Source: Exiguobacterium sp. SL-9
GTDB taxonomy: Bacteria > Bacillota > Bacilli > Exiguobacteriales > Exiguobacteriaceae
Reading direction: 5' to 3'
Assembly (NCBI RefSeq): GCF_004336985.1
Contig: NZ_SJUO01000003.1
Coordinates: 248,001-312,000, forward strand
Length of the DNA stretch: 64,000 bases
Shown: one piece after another, positions 1 through 8,223 of the stretch
How the letters are laid out: each line of letters begins with the position of its first letter
Numbering within the stretch: position 1 is the first letter of the stretch
The notes under the pieces: model-generated
Seen by the model: only the letters and a program-made list of their open reading frames with translations
What the model was told of the DNA's origin: nothing
The model's database searches: none
Translations under genes and position numbers: made by a program

Positions 1-461
1 TAGACGAACCGACGACCGGGCTTGATCCTGCGAGTCGCATTGAAATATGGAATGAAGTGAGACGACTGAACGAAGAGTTCGGCACGACGATTTTTCTGAC
101 GACCCAATACTTAGAAGAAGCGGATGAACTGGCCGATCGCATTGCCATCATCCACCACGGGAAACTCGTCAGTGAAGGGACGGCGGAAGAGCTGAAGCGT
201 CTCGTCGGCGGCGAGACGATTTCGATGATGTTTCATAGTTCGCAAGAGGCGACGGCGGCCGCGGGTCTGTTCGGTCACACGGCTTCAGGCCTCGAGGTTG
301 GCTTCGAACTGCACGACTATACGTTAATGGATATCGTCCGTCGACTCGATGAACAGGGACTTCAACCAGAACGTCTTACCGTGAAGCAACCGTCGCTCGA
401 TGACGTATTTTTAAAAGTGACCGGCGAATCATACGAAGGAGGTGTGCCGGATGTGGACTGA
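1..461 (+). CDS. ABC transporter ATP-binding protein, DrrA-like (5' end cut off)
   Basis: This is the C-terminal part of an ATPase subunit of an ABC-2 type exporter. The open frame begins at base 3 and is already inside the gene: the first residues read DEPTTGLDP, the Walker B/D-loop signature, so the P-loop and LSGGQ parts lie upstream of the window. Next comes TTQYLEEADELADRI, the switch-loop region; glutamine at the usual H-loop histidine is typical of DrrA-type ATPases. The last ~90 residues form the DUF4162-like C-terminal domain. The stop overlaps the start of the permease gene at 451 by 11 bases, and the permease ribosome site lies inside this gene, so the two are translationally coupled. 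The substrate is unknown; DrrAB relatives export drugs or lipids. Confidence 0.93.
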   Translation, partial: DEPTTGLDPASRIEIWNEVRRLNEEFGTTIFLTTQYLEEADELADRIAIIHHGKLVSEGTAEELKRLVGGETISMMFHSSQEATAAAGLFGHTASGLEVGFELHDYTLMDIVRRLDEQGLQPERLTVKQPSLDDVFLKVTGESYEGGVPDVD

Positions 462-1221
462 GACATGGCTCTTCACGAAACGGAGTCTCATCACGACGAT
501 TCGTAATCCGTTTTCATTCATCCCGAACTTGATTATCTCTGTCTTCTTCCTGCTCGTGTACACGAGCGGTCTGTCGAGCGTCGCCTCACTCCCGCAGTTT
601 GACGGGACCGCCTATTTGAACTTCATCTTACCCGTCTCAATCGTTTCTGGGGCGGTCGGTGGGGCCGGTGGGACGGGGCAGGCGCTCGTACGTGATATCG
701 AGAGCGGCTATTTCGCCCGCTTGCTTCTGACTCCGGCGACGCGGACGGCGATCGTGCTCGGCCCGATGATTGCCGGGATGCTACAACTGCTCGTCCAGAC
801 ACTCCTCATCTTCGGGGTGGCGTTCTTGCTCGGTTTGTCGATCCCGGTCGGCCTGCCTGGTTTCTTGTTCACGGTATTGCTCGCCATCGGATTCGGCCTC
901 GGTTTTGCCGGCTACTCGGTCGGCGTCGCCTTGAAGACACGGAACGCTCAGGCCGCCCAAGCCGGGACACTTTTGTTCTTCCCGCTCATCTTCTTGTCGA
1001 CGACGTTCGTCCCGAAAGAGTTGATTGAGGCGGAATGGCTCAAAGTGGCGGCGACGTTTAATCCGACGACGTACATCTTTGAAGGGATGCGTGCCGTCTT
1101 GACACAACCGACGATCGACTGGAGCGCGTTATCGGCCGGACTCGCTGTCGCCGGGGCAATGAGCGTCATCATGGTCGTGTTTGCGGCGACGAACGCGCGC
1201 GGTGCCTTGAAACAAAAATGA
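451..1221 (+). CDS. ABC-2 type transporter permease, DrrB-like
   Basis: This 256-residue membrane subunit partners the ATPase encoded just upstream. An N-terminal cytosolic stretch (roughly residues 1-20, with the RNPFSFIPN motif seen in ABC-2 permeases) is followed by about six hydrophobic segments. The ABC-2 signature region, around FFPLIFLSTTFVP, lies before a final loop and transmembrane helix. I chose ATG 451 because AAGGAGG at 437-443 is well spaced; an in-frame GTG at 442 has no ribosome site. A palindrome right after the stop closes the unit. The cargo cannot be told from sequence. Confidence 0.92.
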   Translation: MWTETWLFTKRSLITTIRNPFSFIPNLIISVFFLLVYTSGLSSVASLPQFDGTAYLNFILPVSIVSGAVGGAGGTGQALVRDIESGYFARLLLTPATRTAIVLGPMIAGMLQLLVQTLLIFGVAFLLGLSIPVGLPGFLFTVLLAIGFGLGFAGYSVGVALKTRNAQAAQAGTLLFFPLIFLSTTFVPKELIEAEWLKVAATFNPTTYIFEGMRAVLTQPTIDWSALSAGLAVAGAMSVIMVVFAATNARGALKQK

Positions 1222-1246
1222 CGAGCGGGAATCATACCCGCTCGTC
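1215..1246. terminator. Hairpin between convergent genes
   Basis: A perfect 10-bp stem (GACGAGCGGG / CCCGCTCGTC, loop 7) overlaps the stop codons of the ABC permease and the opposing gene. The T-run lies on the minus-strand side (AAAAA at 1214-1218 on the plus strand), so it is best as terminator for the minus-strand gene and weaker for the plus strand. Confidence 0.7.
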
Positions 1247-1630
1247 CTGGTCGATCATAAACGTGACAATCAAAAAGAGAACAAAACTGATTAAGGAGAC
1301 CGTGCCCCCGATGATGAAGTAGACGAGGGTGACGGTCTCATTCCATTGGAACGGGTTCATCGTATAGAACCACATGCCGCTCGTCAATCCGATTGATCCG
1401 ATGACGGCCGTCCATCCGTGAATCGTGACGAGCAGTTGGTTTCGGACCGAATAGACACGATAGAACACGCCCCAGGCGAAGACCGATAACCAACCGGCGA
1501 GCAAGATATGGGCATGGATCGGACGAAAGGCATAACTGCCGGCCCCGGACATATGCGAACCGATCGCCGTCCCGATGACACCAAACAAGGCGGCGAGGCG
1601 AATCAAACGAAGACTCCAAACGTTTTCCAT
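1232..1630 (-). CDS. Small four-helix membrane protein related to haem-copper oxidase subunit I
   Basis: A 132-residue, very hydrophobic protein with four predicted transmembrane segments. Helix 1 carries GTAIGSHMSGAGSY and helix 2 begins RPIHAHILLAGW; a further histidine sits in TIHGWTAVIG. This spacing of histidines resembles the cbb3/NorB-like subunit I fold, and stand-alone short relatives occur in Bacillales, sometimes labelled cytochrome-c oxidase-like. At this length it cannot be a full oxidase, so haem binding or an accessory role is only an inference. ATG 1630 is chosen; AAGGAG at 1648-1643 lies 12 bases upstream. An alternative TTG at 1651 would place that ribosome site inside the gene. 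Confidence 0.75.
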   Translation of the reverse strand: MENVWSLRLIRLAALFGVIGTAIGSHMSGAGSYAFRPIHAHILLAGWLSVFAWGVFYRVYSVRNQLLVTIHGWTAVIGSIGLTSGMWFYTMNPFQWNETVTLVYFIIGGTVSLISFVLFLIVTFMIDQDERV

Positions 1631-1748
1631 GGTGTAAAACAACTCCTTCAAGGTGATGGCTTTATCGTAACGAAGCCAGATGAACGGAAGATGAACAGGG
1701 ATTGAATCGATGCGCTTCGTGGAACAGCAGTAGAGAAGGAGGGAGACG

Positions 1749-2255
1749 ATGGATCAACTGAGAACAATGATACAAATCATACTGACCGGGGTAGGTGCCT
1801 ACTTGGCGATCATCCTCATCTTGCGAGTCTCCGGTAAACGGACACTCGCTAAAATGAACGCTTTCGATTTTATCGTCACCGTCGCGCTCGGATCGATTTT
1901 GGCCACGACACTGACGAGTCGACAGACGCCGTTATTGAACGGACTGACCGCGTTTGCGACACTCGTGTTCATGCAATACGTCATGGCCAAGTTGGCGACC
2001 CGGTCAAAACGGGTGAATCAACTGATCAAGTCGACGCCGGCACTGCTTTACTATGACGGTGCTTATTTAGAGGAGACGATGCGCCGTGAACGGGTGCTCG
2101 AGATCGAAGTGTTGCAGGCGATTCGATCGAGCGGTACGGATTTCAATCAAGTCGAGGCCGTCGTCTTGGAGACGGATGGGACGTTCTCGGTGTTGACGAG
2201 CACGGACACGGTGTTACGAAACGTCGAGACGAAAAAAACGACCCGGTTCCAATGA
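1749..2255 (+). CDS. DUF421 family membrane protein (YetF/YdfR-like)
   Basis: A 168-residue protein with about three N-terminal transmembrane helices (to residue ~80), then a cytosolic alpha/beta domain. Family hallmarks are visible: RVSGKRTLAKMNAFDFIVTVALGS in two adjoining pieces, and the C-terminal YYDGAYLEETMRRERV segment before the conserved linker that often reads DL.sALR; here it is EVLQAIRSSG. GAAGGAGGG lies 7-8 bases before ATG. In Bacillus, DUF421 proteins such as YetF and YdfR are linked to the spore or cell envelope and to stress regulons, but no biochemical activity is firmly assigned. It is a single-gene unit ended by a strong bidirectional hairpin. Confidence 0.88.
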   Translation: MDQLRTMIQIILTGVGAYLAIILILRVSGKRTLAKMNAFDFIVTVALGSILATTLTSRQTPLLNGLTAFATLVFMQYVMAKLATRSKRVNQLIKSTPALLYYDGAYLEETMRRERVLEIEVLQAIRSSGTDFNQVEAVVLETDGTFSVLTSTDTVLRNVETKKTTRFQ

Positions 2256-2267
2256 ACCGGGTCGTTT
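2236..2267. terminator. Bidirectional terminator
   Basis: A perfect 14-bp stem, AAACGACCCGGTTC / GAACCGGGTCGTTT, with a CAAT loop. It overlaps the last codons of the DUF421 gene. A-rich and T-rich flanks on the two sides let it serve both this gene and the converging NlpC/P60 gene. Confidence 0.85.
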
Positions 2268-2278
2268 GATCATTTGAA

Positions 2279-2980
2279 TTAGAGGTACGTGCCTGCACCG
2301 ACATAACGTGGTGCCCAGTAACCTGATGTGAAGCTGGCGTATTTAACACCGCCTGTTTCAGAGTTGATCATTTGCGTTTTGCTAAGTGCCATTCCAACGT
2401 GTTGGATTGTGCGACCGTTGTGTGAGAAGAACACGAGATCACCGGCTTGAATCGCTGACTTCGAAACTTTTTTCGAGTTTGCGTATTGCGAGCGAGAATC
2501 ACGTGGAATCGATTTGTTGATGGCTTTCTTGTAAACGTGACCTGTGTAACCTGAGCAGTCAAATCCAGCAGTTGTCGTTCCGCCGTAACGGTAAGGTGTA
2601 CCGAGGTACTTCTTCGACTCAGCAACCAATTTTGAACGGGCGCTTGAAGAAGACGTTGTTACTTTTTTGGCAGTCGTTGTCTTCGAGCTCGTCGCTTTCA
2701 AGTACGTATACGTCGATGAAGCTGAGATATAACGGTGAGTCCCTTTATAGTTGATTTTGTAGAACGAACCAACTTTACCGAGGTATGTATAGCGTTGGCC
2801 TTTGTTCATTTTTGCTGAAACTTTCGATGTGAGCGACGGTGCTGTGCGAATGTTCAAACCGTTAACTTTCGAGTAAGCGAACTTTCCGCTAGCAGCTTCT
2901 GCTTGTTCACCTGTTGTGAAAGCAAGACCCGAGAAAGCGAGAGTGGCAGCGACAATGATAGATGCGAAACGCTTTAACAT
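2279..2980 (-). CDS. Secreted SH3-NlpC/P60 peptidoglycan endopeptidase
   Basis: This 233-residue protein should be exported and cut peptide stems of peptidoglycan (D,L-endopeptidase type). Residues 1-30 form a Sec signal peptide ending near AEA. Residues ~35-95 are a bacterial SH3b domain (GLNIRTAPSL, YLGKVGSFYKINYKG), which targets the wall. A Ser/Thr/Lys linker leads to the NlpC/P60 domain (~115-233). The catalytic cysteine is C142 in GFDCSGYTGHVY and the histidine is H194 in IQHVGMAL. GGAGGG stands before ATG 2980. It is a monocistronic gene facing DUF421. Likely roles are cell separation or wall turnover, as for Bacillus LytF/CwlO relatives; which one is unknown. Confidence 0.94.
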   Translation of the reverse strand: MLKRFASIIVAATLAFSGLAFTTGEQAEAASGKFAYSKVNGLNIRTAPSLTSKVSAKMNKGQRYTYLGKVGSFYKINYKGTHRYISASSTYTYLKATSSKTTTAKKVTTSSSSARSKLVAESKKYLGTPYRYGGTTTAGFDCSGYTGHVYKKAINKSIPRDSRSQYANSKKVSKSAIQAGDLVFFSHNGRTIQHVGMALSKTQMINSETGGVKYASFTSGYWAPRYVGAGTYL

Positions 2981-3357
2981 ATTGTTTTCCCTCCGTTTTT
3001 TAAAATAAAACCCTAAGTGGCTGTATATGGTCGATGTGTGTAAACAAGTTTAGAGCACAAGTTGCGTATGTTACCCGGTTTCCTGTGCAAATAAACTATA
3101 TCATGCGCAAGACCGATGGCATTTTTCAATCACAAGACAAAAACAGTTTTCTTGTAATATATTTGAAACAATATGCGAGAATAGAGACTTGTTTGTTACA
3201 TAGGAAGGGGAAAGGCTGTTATGTTTTCAATAACAGGGGAATAGACTGACATAAAGCCGTTTTTCAAACAGTGACGGTTCGATCAAATTGTGATTAGATG
3301 AATGAGGACTGAACGTTTACTTTTTAAATATAGAATCATGAAAGACAGGTGACTTGA
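2981..3357. other. Intergenic region between the NlpC/P60 gene and rho
   Basis: This 377-base AT-rich stretch separates two divergent genes and should carry both promoters. I see no convincing protein gene in it. A short stem-loop, CTGTTAT / ATAACAG (3216-3236), lies mid-way, and several A/T-rich -10-like words precede rho, but no -35/-10 pair stands out enough to name. A long untranslated leader before rho is possible, as rho is self-attenuated in other bacteria; this is inference. Confidence 0.5.
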
Positions 3358-4698
3358 ATGAGTCAAACGACAGAACCGGCTAAAAATTACACGCTTCGGG
3401 AACTCGAGACGAAGACGTTGAAAGAATTATATGAGATCGCGAAAGAAGTGAACGTGCCCCAATATCGAGAGGCACGCAAGCGCGAGCTCATGTTTCGGAT
3501 TTTAAAATCACAGGCTGAATCGAAAGATCTTTATTTCCTCGAAGGCATCCTTGAGATTATCCCGCCGAATCCACAATCCCAAAACGATGGCGGCTTCGGT
3601 TTCCTCCGACCGATCAACTACTCTCAATCGTCTGAAGATATCTACATCGCCGCCTCGCAAATCCGGCGCTTTAATCTTCGCAACGGTGACCTCGTGACGG
3701 GGAAAGTCCGGAAACCGAAAGAGAACGAACGGTTCCAAGGGCTGCTCAGTGTCGAGGCGGTAAACGGTGAGACGACCGACTCGACCCGGAATCGGGATTA
3801 CTTCCCGGCGCTCACGCCGATTTATCCGGAACAGCAGATGGTGCTCGAGACAGAGCCGAACCATTTGTCGGTCCGCGTCATGGACATGATCGCGCCTGTC
3901 GGATTTGGACAGCGTGGGTTGATTGTCGCCCCGCCGAAAGCCGGGAAGACATCGCTTTTAAAAGAGATCGCCAACTCGATCACGACGAACCATCCGAACG
4001 TCGAGTTGATCATTCTCTTGATTGACGAACGGCCAGAAGAAGTGACGGACATCCAGCGCTCAGTGCCGGGCGCAGACGTCGCCTACTCGACGTTTGACGA
4101 GACACCGGAAAACCATGCCCGGATTTCGGAACTCGTCTTAGAGCGGGCGATGCGGCTCGTCGAACATAAGAAGGACGTCGTCATCTTGCTCGACTCGATC
4201 ACCCGTCTGACGCGAGCGTACAACTTGTCTGTCCCGCCAAGTGGTCGAACGCTCTCCGGCGGGATTGATCCGGCCGCGTTCCATAAACCGAAGAAGTTCT
4301 TTGGGGCGGCCCGTAACATCGAGGACGGCGGCAGTTTGACGATCCTCGGTACGGCGCTCGTCGACACGGGGTCACGTATGGACGACGTCATCTATGAAGA
4401 GTTCAAAGGGACGGGGAACATGGAGCTCCACCTCGACCGGAAACTCGCGGAACGCCGAATCTTCCCGGCCATCGACATCCGTCGTTCGGGAACGCGCAAA
4501 GAAGAATTGCTGCTCGGCAAAGGCGAACTCGACTCGCTTTGGACAATTCGTCGCACGATGAACGAGTCACCAGACTTCGTCGATCAGTTCTTGCGCCGGG
4601 TCCGCGAAACGAAAACGAACCTCGACTTTTTTGCGGCGCTCGAGGCCGATAAGAAAAAGAGTCGCCGGCCAGTGAAAAAAACGAAAACGGACTTGTAA
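3358..4698 (+). CDS. rho: Transcription termination factor Rho
   Basis: The RNA-dependent ATPase/helicase ring that ends transcription. Length is 446 residues, slightly over the usual ~420-430. The Rho N-terminal domain covers ~12-52 and the cold-shock-like RNA-binding domain ~55-125, with GGFGFLR at 78-84 as in the primary RNA site. The P-loop is APPKAGKT (191-198) and Walker B is DVVILLDS (273-280). KPKKFFGAARNIEDGG gives the Q/R-loop region and SGTRKEELL the arginine-finger stretch. ATG 3358 follows AGGTGA. The next gene, rpmE2, has its own promoter overlapping the rho stop codon. The rho-rpmE-tdk-prfA order matches Bacillus. Confidence 0.98.
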   Translation: MSQTTEPAKNYTLRELETKTLKELYEIAKEVNVPQYREARKRELMFRILKSQAESKDLYFLEGILEIIPPNPQSQNDGGFGFLRPINYSQSSEDIYIAASQIRRFNLRNGDLVTGKVRKPKENERFQGLLSVEAVNGETTDSTRNRDYFPALTPIYPEQQMVLETEPNHLSVRVMDMIAPVGFGQRGLIVAPPKAGKTSLLKEIANSITTNHPNVELIILLIDERPEEVTDIQRSVPGADVAYSTFDETPENHARISELVLERAMRLVEHKKDVVILLDSITRLTRAYNLSVPPSGRTLSGGIDPAAFHKPKKFFGAARNIEDGGSLTILGTALVDTGSRMDDVIYEEFKGTGNMELHLDRKLAERRIFPAIDIRRSGTRKEELLLGKGELDSLWTIRRTMNESPDFVDQFLRRVRETKTNLDFFAALEADKKKSRRPVKKTKTDL

Positions 4699-4721
4699 AT
4701 CCGTGAACCGGGTGCTATTAT
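4693..4721 (+). promoter_or_regulatory. Candidate sigma-A promoter of rpmE2
   Basis: TTGTAA (4693-4698) and TATTAT (4716-4721) are 17 bases apart, with TG one base upstream of the -10 (extended -10). The -35 overlaps the rho stop codon. It gives an rpmE2 leader of about 53 bases. Confidence 0.65.
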
Positions 4722-4780
4722 ATTCTAGTGAACTTTCTCTAGGTTGAAAGAATACTTAGGGCCGAAGGAGTTGAAAAGCA

Positions 4781-5023
4781 ATGAAACAAGGAATCCACCC
4801 AGAATACCGTAAAGTCGTATTCATGGACTCGACGACTGAGTTCAAATTCATCTCTGGTTCGACTCGTTACTCTAACGAGACAATCACGATGGAAGATGGT
4901 AACGAATACCCACTCATCCGTGTCGATGTATCTTCTGACTCGCACCCGTTCTACACAGGTCGCCAGAAATTCGCATCTGCAGACGGTCGTATCGAGCGCT
5001 TCAACAAGAAGTACCAACGTTAA
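4781..5023 (+). CDS. rpmE2: 50S ribosomal protein L31 type B
   Basis: An 80-residue large-subunit ribosomal protein. The start [16 protein letters not shown] and the motif [16 protein letters not shown] are those of L31. There is no cysteine at all, so it is the zinc-free type B form (YtiA/RpmEB type), here occupying the locus that in B. subtilis holds the zinc-binding rpmE. GAAGGAG lies ten bases before ATG 4781. An intrinsic terminator follows directly. Because this is the housekeeping position after rho, the zinc-independent protein may be the constitutive L31; whether a second, zinc-binding copy exists elsewhere cannot be told. Confidence 0.97.
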   Translation: MKQGIHPEYRKVVFMDSTTEFKFISGSTRYSNETITMEDGNEYPLIRVDVSSDSHPFYTGRQKFASADGRIERFNKKYQR

Positions 5024-5041
5024 TCGTCAACTTGTATGCAC

Positions 5042-5073
5042 ACCGCCTAGGGATTGCCCTTGGCGGTTTTTTA
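5042..5073 (+). terminator. Terminator after rpmE2
   Basis: ACCGCC-T-AGGG / CCCT-T-GGCGGT with an ATTG loop, one mismatch, followed by TTTTTATT. Confidence 0.85.
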
Positions 5074-5122
5074 TTGTCTTCTGATGGGTAAATAGACGAA
5101 AGACTGACGTGAGGGGGCTTTT

Positions 5123-6346
5123 ATGGAATTCGTGCTGATTAGTATCAGTTTATTGATCGGGGTCGGCATATTGTCGCAATGGTTAGCCTGGCGCTATCAA
5201 ATCCCGGCCATCATCGTCATGACGGTCGCAGGTATATTGGCCGGACCGATTTTTGGATTGTTCGACCCGCGCGAGCTGCTCGGTGAACTGTATAGTCCAA
5301 TCATTTCGTTTGCGGTCGCCATTATTTTGTTCGAGGGAAGCCTCGGCCTCCACTTTAGTGAAATCAATCAATTTCGCCGGTCCATCGTCCGTATCGTGAC
5401 GATTGGCGTGACGTTGTCGTTCGTCGGGGCCTCACTGTTGATTCAATACGTCGGGGGCCTGCATTGGGTCGTGGCTTGGACGATGGGGGCGTTGTTCGTC
5501 GTCACTGGTCCGACGGTCGTCATCCCGTTGTTACGCCAGGCGCATTTGAAAGATCGCGTCGGTGCCATTTTGAAATGGGAAGGGATCATCGTCGACCCGG
5601 TCGGTGCCCTCCTCGGTTTGTTCGTCATCCGCCTTGGCTATATCGTTTACGAAGGAATGGACTTATGGATGCAATTATTGTTCGCGGGCGCTTGTCTCGT
5701 CGGCATCGGTCTCGGTTACTTGTTCGGGCACGTGTTGATGGGTTGGTTTGTCGGTGAGAAAATCCCTCGTTATCTCCGGGCCTCGGTCACGTTGACGGCC
5801 GTCTTGATTTTGTTTTCATTGAGTGAATTTATGATGCATGAAGTCGGTCTGCTCGCCGTGACAGCGATGGGGATGACGATGGCGAATACGAAACATCGTG
5901 ATGAGGAGATCATCGAGGAGTTACAATCATTTAAAGAAGACATCTCGATCTTGCTCATCTCATCGGTGTTTATCTTGTTGACGGCGTCGTTATCACGCGA
6001 TGAACTGCTCAACATCTTCCAATGGCCGCTCCTGCTGACAATTGCCGGTATTTTGTTTCTCGTCCGTCCGCTCGCGATTTACGGATCGACGATGGGGGTC
6101 GGCCTTCCGCTCAGTGAGCGCGGCTTCATCGGATGGATTGCACCGCGTGGAATTGTCGCGATGACGGTCGCCGGTTTCTTCGCAGAGGAAGTGGCGCATC
6201 TTGGTATTGCTGACGCGTCGCAAATGCTACCGCTCACGATCGGGCTCGTCTTTATTTCCGTGACATTGCACGGATTGACGATTCGTCCGCTCGCTCGAAA
6301 ATTGCAGTTGATCGATTATAAAAAAGAAGAAGCGGCAGACGAATGA
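5123..6346 (+). CDS. Monovalent cation:proton antiporter, CPA1/NhaP type
   Basis: A 407-residue membrane protein with about 12 transmembrane helices that should exchange Na+ (or K+/Li+) for H+ across the cell membrane. The family core is visible: EGSLGLHFSEI near residues 72-82, TGPTVVIPLLRQAHLKDRVG around 130-150, then WEGIIVDPVGALLG carrying the ion-binding aspartate. The late segment GWIAPRGIVAMTVAGFFAEE matches the conserved APRGIVA motif. The protein stops at residue 407, without the cytosolic TrkA/cyclic-nucleotide domain some members have. GAGGGGG precedes ATG 5123. It is a single gene with a terminator on each side. Ion specificity is not decidable from sequence. Confidence 0.93.
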   Translation: MEFVLISISLLIGVGILSQWLAWRYQIPAIIVMTVAGILAGPIFGLFDPRELLGELYSPIISFAVAIILFEGSLGLHFSEINQFRRSIVRIVTIGVTLSFVGASLLIQYVGGLHWVVAWTMGALFVVTGPTVVIPLLRQAHLKDRVGAILKWEGIIVDPVGALLGLFVIRLGYIVYEGMDLWMQLLFAGACLVGIGLGYLFGHVLMGWFVGEKIPRYLRASVTLTAVLILFSLSEFMMHEVGLLAVTAMGMTMANTKHRDEEIIEELQSFKEDISILLISSVFILLTASLSRDELLNIFQWPLLLTIAGILFLVRPLAIYGSTMGVGLPLSERGFIGWIAPRGIVAMTVAGFFAEEVAHLGIADASQMLPLTIGLVFISVTLHGLTIRPLARKLQLIDYKKEEAADE

Positions 6347-6350
6347 AGCA

Positions 6351-6383
6351 AAATCGGGACGGTAGCATGCCGTTCCGATTTTT
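6351..6383 (+). terminator. Terminator after the antiporter
   Basis: AAATCGGGACGG / CCGTTCCGATTT, one G-T pair, loop of about seven bases, then TTT. Confidence 0.8.
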
Positions 6384-6398
6384 GTTAGAAGTCAACCC

Positions 6399-6427
6399 TT
6401 TTCCTGTGACCGAAAGATGGTTATAAT
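6399..6427 (+). promoter_or_regulatory. Candidate tdk promoter
   Basis: A perfect TATAAT at 6422-6427, about 36 bases before the tdk start. The matching -35 position (TTTTCC, 6399-6404) is weak, so only the -10 is secure. Confidence 0.5.
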
Positions 6428-6462
6428 CGGAAAGCGATTAACGAAGGAGAGGGCGAAGTAGA

Positions 6463-7074
6463 ATGATGCATGTGACGAACCGTTACGGTTGGATTGAAGT
6501 GATTTGTGGGAGTATGTTTTCTGGGAAGTCGGAGGAACTCATCCGCCGTGTCCGTCGGGCGCATTACGGTAAAATCCCTGTCCAAGTGTTCAAACCAGCG
6601 ATCGACGACCGGTACCACGAAGAGAATGTCGTCTCACATAGCGGCAACTCGGTCGTGGCCGTGCCGATTCAATCGAGTCAAGATTTGTACGATGCGGTGC
6701 GTGAAGAGACGCAAGTCATCGCCATCGATGAGGTTCAATTTTTCGACGAAGGAATCGTCGATGTGATTGAGCAATTGGCGTCAGAAGACAAACGTGTCAT
6801 CTGCGCCGGACTCGATATGGACTTCCGAGGTGAGCCGTTCACGATGATGCCAGAACTGTTGTCGCGTGCGGAGTTCGTCACGAAGTTGCAGGCGATTTGC
6901 CTATCATGCGGAGCGCCGGCTTCGCGGACGCAACGATTGATTGACGGAGAACCGGCTCGCTTTGAGGACCCGGTTATCTTGGTCGGCGCCTCGGAGTCAT
7001 ACGAACCGCGTTGCCGCCATTGCCATGACGTCCCGAATAAACCACGCCCGGTCCGCCATACAGTGGCCGACTGA
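6463..7074 (+). CDS. tdk: Thymidine kinase
   Basis: Phosphorylates thymidine (and deoxyuridine) with ATP in the pyrimidine salvage pathway. The protein has 203 residues, normal for type II TK. The P-loop is GSMFSGKS (16-23), Walker B is [10 protein letters not shown] (87-96), and [13 protein letters not shown] (114-126) contains the catalytic glutamate region. Four cysteines in two CxxC pairs (146/149 and 184/187) bind structural zinc. ATG 6463 follows AAGGAGAGGG by nine bases; ATG 6466 is an alternative. A terminator with an overlapping downstream promoter separates it from prfA. Confidence 0.97.
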   Translation: MMHVTNRYGWIEVICGSMFSGKSEELIRRVRRAHYGKIPVQVFKPAIDDRYHEENVVSHSGNSVVAVPIQSSQDLYDAVREETQVIAIDEVQFFDEGIVDVIEQLASEDKRVICAGLDMDFRGEPFTMMPELLSRAEFVTKLQAICLSCGAPASRTQRLIDGEPARFEDPVILVGASESYEPRCRHCHDVPNKPRPVRHTVAD

Positions 7075-7078
7075 CGTC

Positions 7079-7106
7079 AACGGACCGCCCCGGCGGTTCG
7101 TTTTTT
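7079..7106 (+). terminator. Terminator after tdk
   Basis: AACGGACCGCC / GGCGGTTCGTT with a CC loop and one G-T pair, running into TTTTTT. Confidence 0.8.
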
Positions 7107-7114
7107 GCTATAAT
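7106..7114 (+). promoter_or_regulatory. Extended -10 promoter of the prfA operon
   Basis: TGCTATAAT (7106-7114): TATAAT with TG one base upstream. It starts on the last base of the tdk terminator T-run. The -35 position lies inside the terminator stem and is poor, as is common with extended -10 promoters. It should drive the packed prfA-prmC-tsaC run. Confidence 0.6.
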
Positions 7115-7152
7115 GAAGACAGTTCGATTTGACGGAGAAAGGACGGATCATC

Positions 7153-8223
7153 ATGTTTGACCGTTTGAGCGTATTAGAAGAACGCTATATGCAATTAAAT
7201 GAGATGCTCGCTGACCCAGAAGTGCTCAGCGATGCGAATAAATTACGACAATATTCAAAAGAACAATCGCAACTCGAGGAGACGGTACAGGCGTACCGCC
7301 ACTATAAAGAGACGAGCACGGCGTATAAAGAAGCGAAACTCATGCTTGAGGACCGCACGCTCGATGCCGACATGCGCGAGCTCGCCAAAGAAGAGATGAC
7401 GCTCCTCGAGCCTGAAGTGAAGGCGCTCGAGGCGAAACTGCGTGTACTTTTATTGCCGAAAGACCCGAACGACGACAAGAACGTCATCGTCGAGATTCGC
7501 GGGGCGGCCGGCGGGGACGAGGCGGCCCTGTTCGCGGGCGACTTGTACAAGATGTACACACGGTTCGCCGAACGTCAGAACTGGAAAGCCGAATTGATTG
7601 ACGCCAACTACACAGAACTTGGCGGTTTCAAAGAAGTGACGTTCCTGATCAACGGGACCGGCGCCTACTCGAAACTGAAGTTCGAGAATGGGGCGCACCG
7701 GGTTCAACGCGTCCCGTCGACCGAGTCGGGCGGACGCATCCACACGTCGACGGCGACCGTCGCGGTGTTGCCGGAAGCGGAAGACGTCGAAGTACACATC
7801 GATATGAAAGACGTTCGCGTCGATACGTTCACATCCTCTGGTCCGGGAGGTCAGTCAGTCAACACGACCCAATCGGCCGTGCGCTTGACGCACATCCCAT
7901 CGGGGCTCGTCGTCTCGTGTCAGGATGAGAAGTCACAGCATAAAAACAAAGATAAAGCGCTCAAAGTACTCCGGGCCCGTCTCTATGACAAGATGCAGAG
8001 CGAGCACCTCGAAGAACTGTCGGCACAACGGAAATCTGCCGTCGGAACGGGTGACCGTTCGGAGCGGATTCGGACGTATAATTTCCCACAGAGCCGTGTG
8101 ACCGATCACCGTATCGGACTGACACTTCAAAAGCTCGACCGTGTCCTCGCCGGGGAACTTGAAGATATCATCGACGCCCTTGTCATGGACGAACAGGCCC
8201 GTCTGATGGAGGATGTCGATTGA
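7153..8223 (+). CDS. prfA: Peptide chain release factor 1
   Basis: Recognises UAA and UAG in the ribosomal A site and triggers peptide release. The 356-residue length is standard. [20 protein letters not shown] holds the GGQ motif whose glutamine is methylated by the next gene, prm[19 protein letters not shown] contains the PxT codon-reading tripeptide, here PST (E. coli has PAT), which marks RF1 rather than RF2. I chose ATG 7153, behind AAAGGACGG, over an in-frame TTG 24 bases upstream. Its stop overlaps the prmC start by one base (TGATG), so substrate and modifying enzyme are co-translated. Confidence 0.98.
   Translation: MFDRLSVLEERYMQLNEMLADPEVLSDANKLRQYSKEQSQLEETVQAYRHYKETSTAYKEAKLMLEDRTLDADMRELAKEEMTLLEPEVKALEAKLRVLLLPKDPNDDKNVIVEIRGAAGGDEAALFAGDLYKMYTRFAERQNWKAELIDANYTELGGFKEVTFLINGTGAYSKLKFENGAHRVQRVPSTESGGRIHTSTATVAVLPEAEDVEVHIDMKDVRVDTFTSSGPGGQSVNTTQSAVRLTHIPSGLVVSCQDEKSQHKNKDKALKVLRARLYDKMQSEHLEELSAQRKSAVGTGDRSERIRTYNFPQSRVTDHRIGLTLQKLDRVLAGELEDIIDALVMDEQARLMEDVD

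Noticed and set aside
3034-3249. 71-residue frame before rho
   Set aside because: No ribosome site and unlikely composition in an AT-rich promoter region.
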